Assembly (NCBI GenBank): GCA_019359245.1
Contig: JAHHHR010000060.1
Span: forward strand, 1 to 44,657
DNA length: 44,657 bases
Reading direction: 5' to 3'
DNA from: Nostoc desertorum CM1-VF14
GTDB lineage: Bacteria > Cyanobacteriota > Cyanobacteriia > Cyanobacteriales > Nostocaceae
Shown in pieces: positions 1 to 8,676 of this stretch. Every line of letters starts with the position of its first letter. The stretch's first letter is position 1. The position numbers and the translations under genes were made by a program. The notes beneath the pieces were generated by a model. It was not told the origin of the DNA. It saw only the letters and a program-made list of their open reading frames with translations, and ran no database searches.

Positions 1-518
1 CATTGTAGCAGTGATAGGATATCGAACATGGGCTGTCTGTGAGTTTTGAGTTGTCGTTGTGAGAGACAATAACTCTACTACGGCAGCCCTATCTTTTCAT
101 ACTCTTTTTTTGGCAAAGGTATTGATAAACTTACCAAGTTTAAAAGCTGAAAATATAAATTTTTGCATATCTGTTAAATATTATTTTGCTTTGAAACTTA
201 TAAGTATTTGTGCTTTGAAAGCTTATCTTTACGTAAAAAATAACAACTGATAAATTCCAATTAATCAATATATAACCTGACGTTAATATTTCATACATAA
301 ATTAATAGAAACTTCATAATTTTTCTTTGCGTAATCAGCATTAGCTAGGCTTCATCTGTTGTTCACTGCTATTTATTAGCTGTGAAAGATGCATCAAATT
401 CCAATAAATATCTAAGTAGTTTCTGTAAATATTTAGAGTTTCTCTTTACTGAATTACTCATGTTCATTGAGAGATGAACTGAATAGCAACCTCATAAGCC
501 TTAAATGGAGAACAAAGA
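1..518. other. AT-rich leader upstream of the phoX-like gene
   Basis: No convincing gene is visible. A 63-codon open frame at 59-250 has no ribosome-binding site and a composition typical of random AT-rich sequence. I looked for tandem Pho-box type repeats ahead of the phosphatase and saw none I could defend. The only clear signal is GGAG eight bases before the ATG at 519. Confidence 0.5.
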
Positions 519-2681
519 ATGAAAGGACGCTTTCACCCTAAAAACAATTTGACCCTCAATCCATCTGGTAACGAGTCAATTCGTGATGTGATTGACCGCG
601 TTAGTCTTAGTCGACGGCGGTTCATCATGACGGCTGTGGGTACGTCGGTGCTAACTGTTCTGGGCGATGTTTCCATCGGAGGCTTTCTTCAAAGTGTTGA
701 TGCAGCTCCAATACCCAAAGGAACAGGATTCGCTGGCATAGGCTTTAAGAGCATCCCACCGAATCTACTCAATCCAGCCACAGGACTGCTTGAAAAGGAT
801 CTTGTCAGCGTTCCTGAAGGTTATACAGCCAAAGTACTGATTGCTTGGGGAGATCCGATCGCACCTGGTGGCCCAACTTGGCTACCAGATGCCTCTCAAG
901 ATGCAGCCGCTCAAGAAAAGCAGTTTGGTATGCATAATGACGGCATGTACTACTTCCCTTTACAGCCAGGGAATGTCGTTGGTCGGACAGTAAGTTCACA
1001 AACAAGATCACTTAGAGGCTTTGTAAATAAGCCAATCAATACTGGTCTGCTGTGCGTGAACCATGAATATACCCAGGAATCAATTTTGCATCCTGATGGT
1101 CTGGATGTAGTCACAATTGCCAAAGTACGTAAATCTCAGGCTGCTCATGGCGTGTCTGTTGTAGAAATTTCCAAGAAGGGCAATGAGTGGAGTTTCAATC
1201 GTAATTCGCCTTATGGTCGCCGCATTACCGGCAACACCGAGATGCGAGTATCGGGGCCTGCGGCTGGCAATGCACTGTTAAAATCGAAAAAGTTTTCAAT
1301 TCAGCCAACTGGCTCTGTTGATACTGGCACACGAAACGACGGCTATACCGCTTATGGTACGCTCAACAACTGCGCTAATGGCTACACTCCTTGGGGCACT
1401 TACTTGACTTGCGAAGAAAACTGGAACGGCTACTTTGCTAATGCCACACGAGATGTAGTTGCAATTCCAGGCATCGAAAAGTCCGATATCCTGGCAGGAC
1501 AAAATCGGTACGGCATTTCAACATCATCTAGCTATCGCTGGCCTGAGGTTGATCCACGCTTCGATGCCAGCACCAACCCACTCGAACCCCATTTATTCGG
1601 CTGGGTGGTTGAGATTGATCCCTATGATCCGCAAAGCAAACCAGTCAAGCGCACTGCTCTTGGTCGGTTCAAGCATGAGAGCGCTCAAGTTGTTGTTGAT
1701 GACAATAAACGTGTTGCTTTCTATCAAGGAGATGACGAGCGCAACGAATATATTTACAAGTTCGTTTGTGCCCAACCTTTAAATCCTGGAAATCGTTCTG
1801 CTAACCGCGATTTGCTTGACAACGGTGTTCTGTACGTTGCCAAATTCAATGACAACGGTACTGGTGAGTGGATTCCTTTGGTCTACGGTCAGCGTGGTTT
1901 GACACCAAATAACGGTTTCAGAAGTCAAGCTGAGGTGCTTATCAAGACAAGACAAGCTGGCGATCGCGTCGGCGCAACCATGATGGATCGCCCAGAGTGG
2001 GTAGCTGTGCGTCCTCGCATCGGCGGATATAAAGAGATTGAAGTCTACTGCACATTGACCAACAATAATCGTCGGGGCACAACTCCAGTTTCCTCCAACC
2101 AGCCAGACGGCACAACAGCAGCAGGCGGTGCGCGTCCTCCCGTGAATCCTCCCAACCCACGTCCTGACAACCGTTACGGTCACATCATTCGCTGGCGCGA
2201 AGATGGACGCAGTGTTACAGCAACTACCTTCAAATGGGATATCTTCTTTGAAGCTGGCGACAAAACTAGACCCGAACCAAATCTTCAGGGCAACATTAAA
2301 GGTGACGACTTAAGTTCACCAGATGGTCTGTGGTTCGACGACTTCGGCCGCCTTTGGATTCAGACCGACCACTCAGGCGATGGTATCGGTGATTTGGTAA
2401 ACATCGGTAGCAACACTATGTCGTGTGCTGACCCCAATACCAAACAAGTTAGGCGCTTCTTAACCAGCCCTACGGATTGTGAGGTAACTGGTATTACCAG
2501 CACACCCGATGGCAAAGCGATGTTTATCAACATCCAGCACCCAGGCGATCGCGGGGATGCCTCGAATCCCACAATCGCTAGCAATTGGCCTAACAGTCAA
2601 GGGTATGGACCATCAGGTCGTCCACGTTCATCAGTGGTAGTAATTACCCGTAATGATGGTGGCGTTGTTGGTGGTCTCTAA
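519..2681 (+). CDS. phoX: PhoX-type alkaline phosphatase (DUF839), Tat-exported
   Basis: The 720-residue product matches the PhoX/DUF839 family: calcium- and iron-dependent phosphatases that release phosphate from organic esters outside the cytoplasmic membrane. Residues 31-37 read SRRRFIM, a twin-arginine motif, followed by a hydrophobic stretch and a possible cleavage region around VDAAP (about residue 60), so export of a folded protein by Tat is expected. Family-like segments include CVNHEYTQE near residue 179 and TCEENWNGYF near residue 296, the Cys/Glu-rich regions typical of these metal sites, and a C-terminal SPDGLWFDDFGRLWIQTD segment like other DUF839 proteins. Length suits the family. 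GGAG precedes the ATG. The gene stands alone and converges on the PEP-CTERM gene. Control by phosphate starvation is known for relatives but no Pho box was seen here. Confidence 0.85.
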   Translation: MKGRFHPKNNLTLNPSGNESIRDVIDRVSLSRRRFIMTAVGTSVLTVLGDVSIGGFLQSVDAAPIPKGTGFAGIGFKSIPPNLLNPATGLLEKDLVSVPEGYTAKVLIAWGDPIAPGGPTWLPDASQDAAAQEKQFGMHNDGMYYFPLQPGNVVGRTVSSQTRSLRGFVNKPINTGLLCVNHEYTQESILHPDGLDVVTIAKVRKSQAAHGVSVVEISKKGNEWSFNRNSPYGRRITGNTEMRVSGPAAGNALLKSKKFSIQPTGSVDTGTRNDGYTAYGTLNNCANGYTPWGTYLTCEENWNGYFANATRDVVAIPGIEKSDILAGQNRYGISTSSSYRWPEVDPRFDASTNPLEPHLFGWVVEIDPYDPQSKPVKRTALGRFKHESAQVVVDDNKRVAFYQGDDERNEYIYKFVCAQPLNPGNRSANRDLLDNGVLYVAKFNDNGTGEWIPLVYGQRGLTPNNGFRSQAEVLIKTRQAGDRVGATMMDRPEWVAVRPRIGGYKEIEVYCTLTNNNRRGTTPVSSNQPDGTTAAGGARPPVNPPNPRPDNRYGHIIRWREDGRSVTATTFKWDIFFEAGDKTRPEPNLQGNIKGDDLSSPDGLWFDDFGRLWIQTDHSGDGIGDLVNIGSNTMSCADPNTKQVRRFLTSPTDCEVTGITSTPDGKAMFINIQHPGDRGDASNPTIASNWPNSQGYGPSGRPRSSVVVITRNDGGVVGGL

Positions 2682-2744
2682 AGACGATAAGAACAGATTT
2701 ATTTAGCGATCGCTCTTTTGTCACTACAGTATCTTAAATAGTTT

Positions 2745-2795
2745 TAAATCACCTTAATCCTTAACCCTAAACATGGGTAAGGGTAAGGTGATTTA
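2745..2795. terminator. Bidirectional hairpin between convergent genes
   Basis: TAAATCACC at 2745 pairs with GGTGATTTA ending at 2795, and the inner part (CTTAACCC against GGGTAAG) extends the stem with a small bulge. It lies between the stop codons of the phoX-like gene and the PEP-CTERM gene, where one hairpin could end transcription from both sides. Confidence 0.65.
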
Positions 2796-2805
2796 CTTGT
2801 AGCTA

Positions 2806-3354
2806 TTAACCCACAACTTTTGTTGCTCTCTTCTTACGTTGCATCCACAATCCCATAACAGCAGCAATAGCCGTACCACCAACAGCTAACGGTTCGGGTA
2901 CTTTAGCGTAGGTTACAGTACCCACCTGTGTTGTGTTTACTGATTGGTCAATTAGATAAAAATTGTTCCCTCCTACATCTGGAGTATTTGGATCACCCCC
3001 GATCGCAAACTGGTCTGCAACAAAATAGCTTAGTCCCAAAACTTCGCCATTATTAAAGCTGGCTATAGGAAAACTGTCGAAATCACTATCATCTACCTGT
3101 GTATAATTAGTACCTAAATAGTTGAATGCAACTGCTAATCCATTCTCAACTCCTAATGTCTCAAGACCTGTATTGGTTAAGGTCGAGTCATCGTATTGAA
3201 AAGAGCCAAAATACTGACCGGGATTATCGCCAGATGTGGCATTTACAGTGAAACCGTAATTAACCAAGGCAGCTTGCACCGATTTAGTACCAACAGCAGC
3301 AACAGAGATGGCAGCTGCAACGGTAGCAATACCAAGATTCTTAGCTAATTTCAT
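2806..3354 (-). CDS. PEP-CTERM sorting domain protein
   Basis: A 182-residue secreted protein. It begins with a Sec-type signal peptide (MKLAKNLGIATVAAAISVAA, ending near SVQAA). It ends with the PEP-CTERM sorting signal: VPEPLAV, then a hydrophobic helix with GGTAIAAVMGLWM, then the basic tail QRKKRATK. Such tails direct proteins to an exosortase and are associated with surface or extracellular-matrix delivery. The middle has no domain I recognise. The frame is open five codons further upstream from a TTG, but the ATG at 3354 has GGAG nine bases ahead, so I use that start. A decayed relative lies at 3918-4267 in the opposite orientation. Confidence 0.8.
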   Translation of the reverse strand: MKLAKNLGIATVAAAISVAAVGTKSVQAALVNYGFTVNATSGDNPGQYFGSFQYDDSTLTNTGLETLGVENGLAVAFNYLGTNYTQVDDSDFDSFPIASFNNGEVLGLSYFVADQFAIGGDPNTPDVGGNNFYLIDQSVNTTQVGTVTYAKVPEPLAVGGTAIAAVMGLWMQRKKRATKVVG

Positions 3355-3917
3355 TAGAAAATACTCCAAAGGGAAAAAATTAATAGTCCTGTAATTTCAC
3401 TTAAATAAGCTTTTAACCACTGCGTACAGGTTAAGAAATATTAAACAAAAGATTATTATCATAAAATCTTTAAGCTTGTCACATATATATAAATTTTCTA
3501 CAAAGTGGCAATTTTACCCATCCACACATTATCAAAAGGTTTCAAGGCTCTGATTTTAGTCCTTGTATTGTTACTGTCAAATTGTCATGAAATCAGGTGA
3601 AAATAATTCGCCGGACCGTATTAGTAGTAAGTGAATACCCAAATTGAAAGCTCATAATCTTTAAAATTTAGAAGCTCACATCCGAAAAACTTTTAACATT
3701 GCTGAGATAACTTTACAGTTAACTAGCTGTAGAAACCCTTCATTGCTACCAATTCATCCTTTATTTAAGCAAGATTTAGTTTTCATGTTGTCTGCAAGTA
3801 AAACGAATTCACTCCTAGAACATAGCTAAATACATATTTTTACTAATTACCGCTATAAATACAAAAATATTTGTGCTAATTTGTCCCACCTATATTTAGT
3901 TTTTAAAAGTTATTTAA
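3355..3917. other. Intergenic region, promoter side of the PEP-CTERM gene
   Basis: AT-rich sequence between the start of the intact PEP-CTERM gene and the 5' edge of the decayed copy. It should contain the promoter of the minus-strand gene. No gene or strong hairpin is visible. Confidence 0.4.
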
Positions 3918-4267
3918 ACAGCAGCAGATGATCAAGAAGTAACGATCGCAGAAGGTTTAAAAATTTTTGTTAGTTATGGTGGCCAATCATATACTGAAGC
4001 GGATGATCCTTTAGCGTCAGTTTTCACCGACTTTTCGGGAACAATTTTTAACCAAGCAGGGTTAGGGTTGTATTTTACACCTAGGCCTTTAATGTCTACC
4101 GCGAAAATTTTATCAATCTGAATGATTCGACTGCTGCGGGTGTTCAGACCGTCACTTATACCAGTGTTCCAGAGCCAAGTTTGATACTTGGATTGTCTGT
4201 ATTCGGGTTGAGTTTGTTCTTGGGTAAAAAGATAGCATCTCCTAGACCATCAAGTACAAAAGCTTAA
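3918..4267 (+). pseudogene. Decayed PEP-CTERM protein gene
   Basis: One frame from 3918 reads AADDQEVTIAEGLKIF then SYGGQSYTEADDPLAS and onward to GLGLYFTPRP. The other, from about 4090 to the stop at 4267, reads FNVYRENFINLNDSTAAG, then VQTVTYTSVPEPSLILGLS and a basic tail GKKIASPRPSSTKA. The join needs a frameshift near 4080-4095, the second frame has an in-frame TAG just upstream, and no start codon or signal peptide precedes the first part. The first part resembles the intact gene at 2806-3354 (ENGLAVAFNYLGTNYTQVDD against AEGLKIFVSYGGQSYTEADD), and the ends share VTY...VPEP. I read it as a relic of a paralog that lost its 5' end and its frame. Confidence 0.75.
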
Positions 4268-4549
4268 ACCAGATTATCAAGAATAAACTGTTAGGCAGTG
4301 ATTTGCATTTATCTAAAACAGGGTGGAATTATCCACCCTGTAAATTTTTAAACTTATTTCTATTGCCATTATTGTTGCCAATAACGAAATAAAGCTAAAA
4401 AGTGACCAATAATTCAGATTTCCATCCACTACGAACCCACAATCTTAACAGGGGTTGCTACAGCATTCCCTGGCGATTCCAGCTTTTTCTCAGTTAAATG
4501 GCTGGTATCGGCTTTGTTGTGGTTTTCGTTTAAAGTTTGATGGTTGTAG

Positions 4550-4822
4550 ATGAACATAGGAATAATCGAGTCTTACAATAGCGGATTTTTAGACGTTATA
4601 CCAGAGGGTGAAGACAGCGACTATTGGCAGATTGCAGCTATACATATCAATGGCCAAGCCTACTGCCCTACCCCTCGGCTTTATCGTTCAGAAAAAGTAG
4701 CATTGGCAAAAGCTGCACAAATTTATGATTGGCTAGCTAGCCACGAAGGAGAAATTAGTAATGGGGCTTGCAACTGCTCTGAGTTGCAACTCATTCTATG
4801 GCAGCAACCGAAAGTATCTTAA
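4550..4822 (+). CDS. Small conserved-type hypothetical protein
   Basis: A 90-residue soluble protein with no signal peptide or membrane segment. It is mildly acidic, with YWQIAAIHINGQAYCP and KAAQIYDWLASHEGE segments that look like a compact alpha/beta fold. I do not recognise the family. Codon use looks coding and it is not a shadow of another gene, but the ribosome-binding site is weak. An imperfect hairpin follows at 4851-4897. Confidence 0.55.
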   Translation: MNIGIIESYNSGFLDVIPEGEDSDYWQIAAIHINGQAYCPTPRLYRSEKVALAKAAQIYDWLASHEGEISNGACNCSELQLILWQQPKVS

Positions 4823-5329
4823 GTGTTAACTCTGCACTCCTCAAAACAATCGGCGGGAATCCTATCCATTCAAGGGGTGTCAGGGATAGCCGCCCGTCGA
4901 TTTAGTCATTAGTCACTTCTACTGAGCGTAGTCGTAAAGCCTCTATCTCAAACTGTCATAGAGCAAAGGTAATGACTTAAGTCCTTAAATATGAAAAGAT
5001 AGTCAGATAAGGAAAGCGCTGAGTCAGCAGCGCGGTTAGGAAATTGGTAGGTTTATACAATAGTGCTAGTATGCTGCAACTAACTGTATAGATTGATCAA
5101 AAAGCGGTAATTAACAGCGATTACTTTTATCGCTGTTAATTTCTGTTTTAAAATTATTTGCATTCTAAGCGGGCTATCTGTTAAGTAAATTTGTCGTTGG
5201 TTTTTAACCTTGGTTGTGATCAAGACTAATTTAGATAGGCATAGGACTTGCACAAAATATCTCTCAAACTCTGATTTCTCTGTGCCGCGCCAGTTGCTAC
5301 AAGTTGGGGAACCGCAAGGATGCACTGGC

Positions 5330-5405
5330 TTCTCTGTGCCTCTGCGGTAGCCTGCGGCAAGCCGCTTCTCTACGAGACGCTCTGCGAATGCGTCTACGCT
5401 ATTCC
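5330..5405. repeat. Interspersed short repeat cluster
   Basis: The segment contains GCCTGCGGCAAGCCGC followed by CTTCTCTACGAGACGCT and GCGAATGCGTCTACGC. The CTTCTCTACGAGACGCT core recurs at 20617-20633 in this window, and in related form at 33807-33831 and inside the Uma2 gene at 40021-40045. The copies differ in what flanks the core, so the family is modular. Confidence 0.7.
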
Positions 5406-5468
5406 GTAACTCATGCGTAAGTTCTAACGCATATAAAAAAGCTTTGTGTAGAAACGATCGCAATCCTC

Positions 5469-5501
5469 AGATTCTCGACTTCTTCGAGAAGTAGGGAATC
5501 T
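5469..5501. repeat. Hairpin repeat, family member 1
   Basis: AGATTCTCGACTTCT, a TCG loop, then AGAAGTAGGGAATCT. Thirteen of 15 positions pair. It closely resembles the hairpin at 23775-23808, which has the same AGAT-CC-GACTTCTT layout, so the two appear to be members of one dispersed palindromic family. It may also act as a terminator or processing site upstream of argG. Confidence 0.6.
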
Positions 5502-5588
5502 CACTATTCAGTTGCATGAGTAAAATATACATGGATTAGTTTAGATATAATAATGACTCATTCTTTGTTTTCCTAACTGGAGAAATTA

Positions 5589-6791
5589 ATGGGTCGCGCC
5601 AAAAAGGTTGTCCTGGCATATTCTGGTGGAGTGGATACCTCTGTTTGCATCCCTTACCTCAAACAGGAGTGGGGTGTGGAAGAGGTGATTACCTTAGCAG
5701 CAGATTTAGGCCAGGGAGATGAATTAGAACCAGTTCGAGAAAAAGCTCTGAAATCGGGTGCAAGTGAATCCCTTGTGGCGGATGTCAAAGACAGCTTCGT
5801 TAAAGATTACGCTTTTGGAGCCATTCAAGCTAACGCTCTTTATGAAAATCGTTATCCTCTCGGAACAGCCCTTGCTCGTCCACTGATTGCCAAGGTATTA
5901 GTAGAAACAGCCGAAAAATATGGTGCTGATGCGATCGCTCATGGTTGCACCGGCAAAGGTAACGATCAGGTTCGCTTTGATGTCTCAGTTACCGCCTTAA
6001 ACCCCAACCTGAAGATCCTCGCACCAGCCAGAGAATGGGGCATGAGCCGTGAGGAAACGATCGCCTATGGTGAAAAGTTTGGTATCCCCTCACCAGTCAA
6101 AAAATCCTCTCCCTACAGCATTGACAAGAATTTACTTGGTCGTAGTATTGAAGCTGGTTTACTCGAAGATCCGTCATTTGAGCCACCAGAAGAAATTTAT
6201 GAGATGACCAAAGCGATCGCTGATACTCCTAATGAGCCAGAGTACATCGAAATTGGTTTTCACAGTGGTATTCCGACAACCCTCAATGGTATAGCTAAAA
6301 AGCCAGTTGAGCTAATTGAAGAACTCAATCAGGTGGTAGGAAATCACGGTATTGGACGGATCGATATGATAGAAAACCGTCTAGTTGGGATCAAATCGCG
6401 GGAAATCTACGAATCACCTGCGATGTTGGTGCTAATTCAAGCACATAGGGATTTAGAAAGCTTGACTTTGACGGCAGATGTCACCCATTACAAGCGTGGG
6501 ATTGAAGAAACTTACAGCCAAATCGTTTACAACGGTTTGTGGTACAGTCCACTCAAAGTTGCACTGGATGCCTTTATTCAAAAGACACAAGAGCGAGTCT
6601 CTGGAACTGTGCGAGTCAAGTTGTTCAAGGGTAACTCTTTGATAGTTGGACGTTCGAGCGATAATTCCCTCTATACTCCCGATTTAGCAACCTACGGAGC
6701 CGAAGACCAATTTGACCACAAAGCCGCTGAAGGCTTTATCTACGTTTGGGGGCTACCAACTCGTATTTGGTCACAGCAAGTTAGAGGTTAG
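5589..6791 (+). CDS. argG: Argininosuccinate synthase
   Basis: ArgG joins citrulline and aspartate with ATP to make argininosuccinate, the penultimate step of arginine synthesis in the cytoplasm. The 400-residue length is normal for the family. The N-terminal P-loop-like AYSGGVDTSVCIPYL typical of ATP-pyrophosphatases is at residues 9-23. Other family segments are EVITLAADLGQG, AHGCTGKGNDQVRF (about residue 117), the PYSIDKNLLGRSIE region near 176 and YGAEDQFDH near the C terminus. TGGAG lies eight bases before the ATG. It is not in an operon; the next gene is convergent. In cyanobacteria this pathway also feeds cyanophycin, but nothing here shows specific regulation. Confidence 0.97.
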   Translation: MGRAKKVVLAYSGGVDTSVCIPYLKQEWGVEEVITLAADLGQGDELEPVREKALKSGASESLVADVKDSFVKDYAFGAIQANALYENRYPLGTALARPLIAKVLVETAEKYGADAIAHGCTGKGNDQVRFDVSVTALNPNLKILAPAREWGMSREETIAYGEKFGIPSPVKKSSPYSIDKNLLGRSIEAGLLEDPSFEPPEEIYEMTKAIADTPNEPEYIEIGFHSGIPTTLNGIAKKPVELIEELNQVVGNHGIGRIDMIENRLVGIKSREIYESPAMLVLIQAHRDLESLTLTADVTHYKRGIEETYSQIVYNGLWYSPLKVALDAFIQKTQERVSGTVRVKLFKGNSLIVGRSSDNSLYTPDLATYGAEDQFDHKAAEGFIYVWGLPTRIWSQQVRG

Positions 6792-6799
6792 GAAGATGA

Positions 6800-6842
6800 G
6801 GGAGATGAGGGGGACAAGGTAAAATTTTTTCCCTCATCTCCC
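6800..6842. repeat. Perfect 12-bp inverted repeat between argG and dedA
   Basis: GGGAGATGAGGG at 6800-6811 pairs perfectly with CCCTCATCTCCC at 6831-6842 across a 19-base loop that contains TTTTTT. It sits between two convergent genes and probably ends both transcripts, although the T-run precedes rather than follows the descending arm for argG. The purine-rich arm looks derived from STRR-type repeats. Confidence 0.6.
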
Positions 6843-6854
6843 CACTTCCACTAC

Positions 6855-7484
6855 TTACTCTTCTGCTGCACCCTTAACTTGGCGAGACTCTAGCCACAGA
6901 GGCACAATAATTAAGGCAGCTAAGATTAGTAACGCTGCGATCGCAAATTGACTCACCCAAGCAACCAATTGTTCTAAAGAGACAATTCTGCCAGCAAAGA
7001 AAGCTAATGTCACCATCAAACTAGCCCAAGCAACTGCTCCTAAAAAGTTGTATAAAAAGAATTTTCCAAAGGGCATTTCGGCTATACCAGCTAGTGGTGC
7101 CGCAAAAACTCGCAACAATGCCAAAAAGCGCCCAAAAAATACTGCTTTGGCGGAATTTTGACTAAATTGTTCTTTAATAGTCAGCAGTCGCACTTCAGAA
7201 ATCCGAAAGATGCTACCAACTTTCACCAGGAAAGGCCAACCGCTAACTCTACCAATCCAATAGCCACAAGTGCCACCAATGACAGCACCCATGATTGCGT
7301 CACCGAGAACCAGCCAGAAATTTAGTTCATCGCTGCCAGCTAGAAACCCGCCTACTAAGGTCACGGTTTCACCAGGAAGGGGAATGCCTAAATTTTCTAG
7401 CAAAATTCCCAAAAAAATTGCCCAATACCCGTAACTGTGAGCAACTTCCTGGATATTTTCTAGTGAAATCAGCTCTAAAGACAT
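6855..7484 (-). CDS. DedA family membrane protein
   Basis: A 209-residue integral membrane protein of the DedA/SNARE-associated (VTT) family, whose members take part in lipid flipping and membrane homeostasis. Recognisable parts are ENLGIPLPGETVTLVGGFLA near residue 30, the GGTCGYWIGRVSG segment near 70 and FFGRFLALLRVFAAPLAG near 115 with the conserved arginines. Four to five hydrophobic segments are visible, the last at about residues 180-200. Length is typical. It faces argG and is monocistronic. The exact substrate cannot be told from sequence. Confidence 0.88.
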   Translation of the reverse strand: MSLELISLENIQEVAHSYGYWAIFLGILLENLGIPLPGETVTLVGGFLAGSDELNFWLVLGDAIMGAVIGGTCGYWIGRVSGWPFLVKVGSIFRISEVRLLTIKEQFSQNSAKAVFFGRFLALLRVFAAPLAGIAEMPFGKFFLYNFLGAVAWASLMVTLAFFAGRIVSLEQLVAWVSQFAIAALLILAALIIVPLWLESRQVKGAAEE

Positions 7485-7966
7485 CCCGTACCGCCGTCTT
7501 TACAAATTTTTACTTTTATTATATCTTTGCTTGTTTATGCGCGGGGTGTCAATCAAACCGCTACATTTAACCATTGAGTCATTACTTAAATTCTGAATAC
7601 TTCATAGATTAAAGCCTATGCTAAATAGGAATTTTTGACATTATGCATTTTTTAGAGTTTATTACTACAAATTTATATTTATTAAAAAAAAATTAAAAAT
7701 ATTTATAAAATATTTATAAATAGCCAGTTAAATTATAAAAATTTTGTAAAAGATACGGTTGATACCGAAATTGTTAAGCGTTTATGCCTATATTGGTGAA
7801 AGTTATCATAAATTATACGGCATGAATACGGAAATAATGTCTCTCAGCTGCACGACTCCAGTTACCCAAATATTTGGGTAAAACAGTGATTTTGCTGTTG
7901 AAACAGAAAAGGTATTGATGTCTTTTTCAATTTTTTGTCAAGTGTTCCAATTACCCTGTTAAAATC
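7485..7966. other. AT-rich intergenic region between dedA and the STAS gene
   Basis: Very A/T-rich divergent promoter region. Its notable content is the perfect 20-bp palindrome at 7862-7881, listed separately. No gene is visible. Confidence 0.5.
7862..7881. promoter_or_regulatory. Perfect 20-bp palindrome upstream of the STAS gene
   Basis: The sequence TTACCCAAATATTTGGGTAA is identical on both strands and ends 85 bases before the ATG at 7967. A dyad this long without a loop and without a following T-run is more like a protein-binding operator than a terminator. The binding protein is unknown. Confidence 0.5.
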
Positions 7967-8320
7967 ATGATTCTCACACAAGAACTTCAAGTTATTTTGT
8001 TTAAACCCCAAGGAAGCATAGATTTGGAAGGCGGCAAGGCGTTGAGTGTACAGATGGCTGGAGTAGTACCCCAAGCTGATCAACTCTGGGTTATCGACCT
8101 AGCACAAGTTAATTTCATGGACAGTTCTGGGTTAGTCCCTTTAGTAAAAGGGTTGAAAGCTGCACGTCAAAGTGGTTGTCGCTTGGTTCTATGCAACGTG
8201 CAAGCCCCTGTACGGTTAATTTTGGAACTCACCCAACTAGATTCAGTGTTTGAGATTTTCCCCACTTATGAAGACATTTTTACCCCCGTCAAAGATAACG
8301 GTCTGGTGCTAGCAGGCTGA
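7967..8320 (+). CDS. STAS domain protein (anti-sigma factor antagonist type)
   Basis: A 117-residue single STAS domain. The motif MDSSGLVPLVKGL at residues 51-63 carries the serine that partner kinases phosphorylate in SpoIIAA/RsbV proteins. The preceding strand WVIDLAQVNF and following CRLVLCNVQAPVRLIL match the fold. Such proteins control sigma factors or other signalling partners by partner switching; no kinase or sigma gene is adjacent, so the partner is unknown. The last eight codons plus stop are repeated 93 bases downstream in a relic copy. Confidence 0.85.
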   Translation: MILTQELQVILFKPQGSIDLEGGKALSVQMAGVVPQADQLWVIDLAQVNFMDSSGLVPLVKGLKAARQSGCRLVLCNVQAPVRLILELTQLDSVFEIFPTYEDIFTPVKDNGLVLAG

Positions 8321-8344
8321 GTAATAAATCTACCTATAGAAGGA

Positions 8345-8413
8345 TGGTGGAGTCAAGGAATATTTGCATTATTTCATATTCTCAAAGATAACAGTCTGGT
8401 GCTAGCAGGCTGA
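8345..8413 (+). pseudogene. Relic of a duplicated STAS gene 3' end
   Basis: Bases 8382-8413 repeat 8289-8320 with one mismatch in 32, ending in the same stop codon. Reading upstream in the same frame gives WWSQGIFALFHI then LKDNSLVLAG, comparable with SVFEIF and VKDNGLVLAG of the intact gene. It looks like the remaining C terminus of a tandem STAS copy that lost most of its body. Confidence 0.6.
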
Positions 8414-8676
8414 TTTTCTTTTTTTGTTTAGAGAAGAATGTTAGGGGAAATTCATCGCTTTGAGGTAGGTAATCTCAATAACACAGCAGTAAATATGCTT
8501 ATTGGAAACCATGCACTTAAAGCAGTAAAGCAAGGAATGGTTACAATATCAGCTTTTGCGTTATTTATAACTCCACAGTTGTTATTTTTGCCTTGGTGCA
8601 CTAGCTGGATGTCTCCAAGACACTATTAATTCACTATGCCAATTATTACCTCTTCCATTCCACCAGAATGGTAACT
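8414..8676. other. Spacer with a doubtful 63-codon open frame
   Basis: An open frame at 8438-8629 has a purine-rich stretch before its ATG and one hydrophobic segment, but no recognisable domain. I cannot support it as a gene. Otherwise nothing is visible. Confidence 0.3.

Larger units (their letters stand above)
4823..5588. other. Intergenic region with interspersed repeats, upstream of argG
   Basis: It holds an imperfect hairpin at 4851-4897 (CGGCGG and CTATCC pairing with GGATAG and CCGCCCG across a bulge), which may end the preceding transcript. At about 5330-5405 lies a mosaic of Nostoc-type short repeats containing CTTCTCTACGAGACGCT, and at 5469-5501 a hairpin. A 127-codon minus-strand open frame at 5080-5463 runs through the repeats and is not credible as a gene. 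Confidence 0.55.

Noticed and set aside
5080..5463. 127-codon minus-strand open frame
   Set aside because: It runs through interspersed repeats, has low-complexity repeat-encoded residues and no ribosome-binding site.
8438..8629. 63-codon open frame after the STAS gene
   Set aside because: No recognisable domain; follows a relic duplication; only a weak purine stretch before the ATG.
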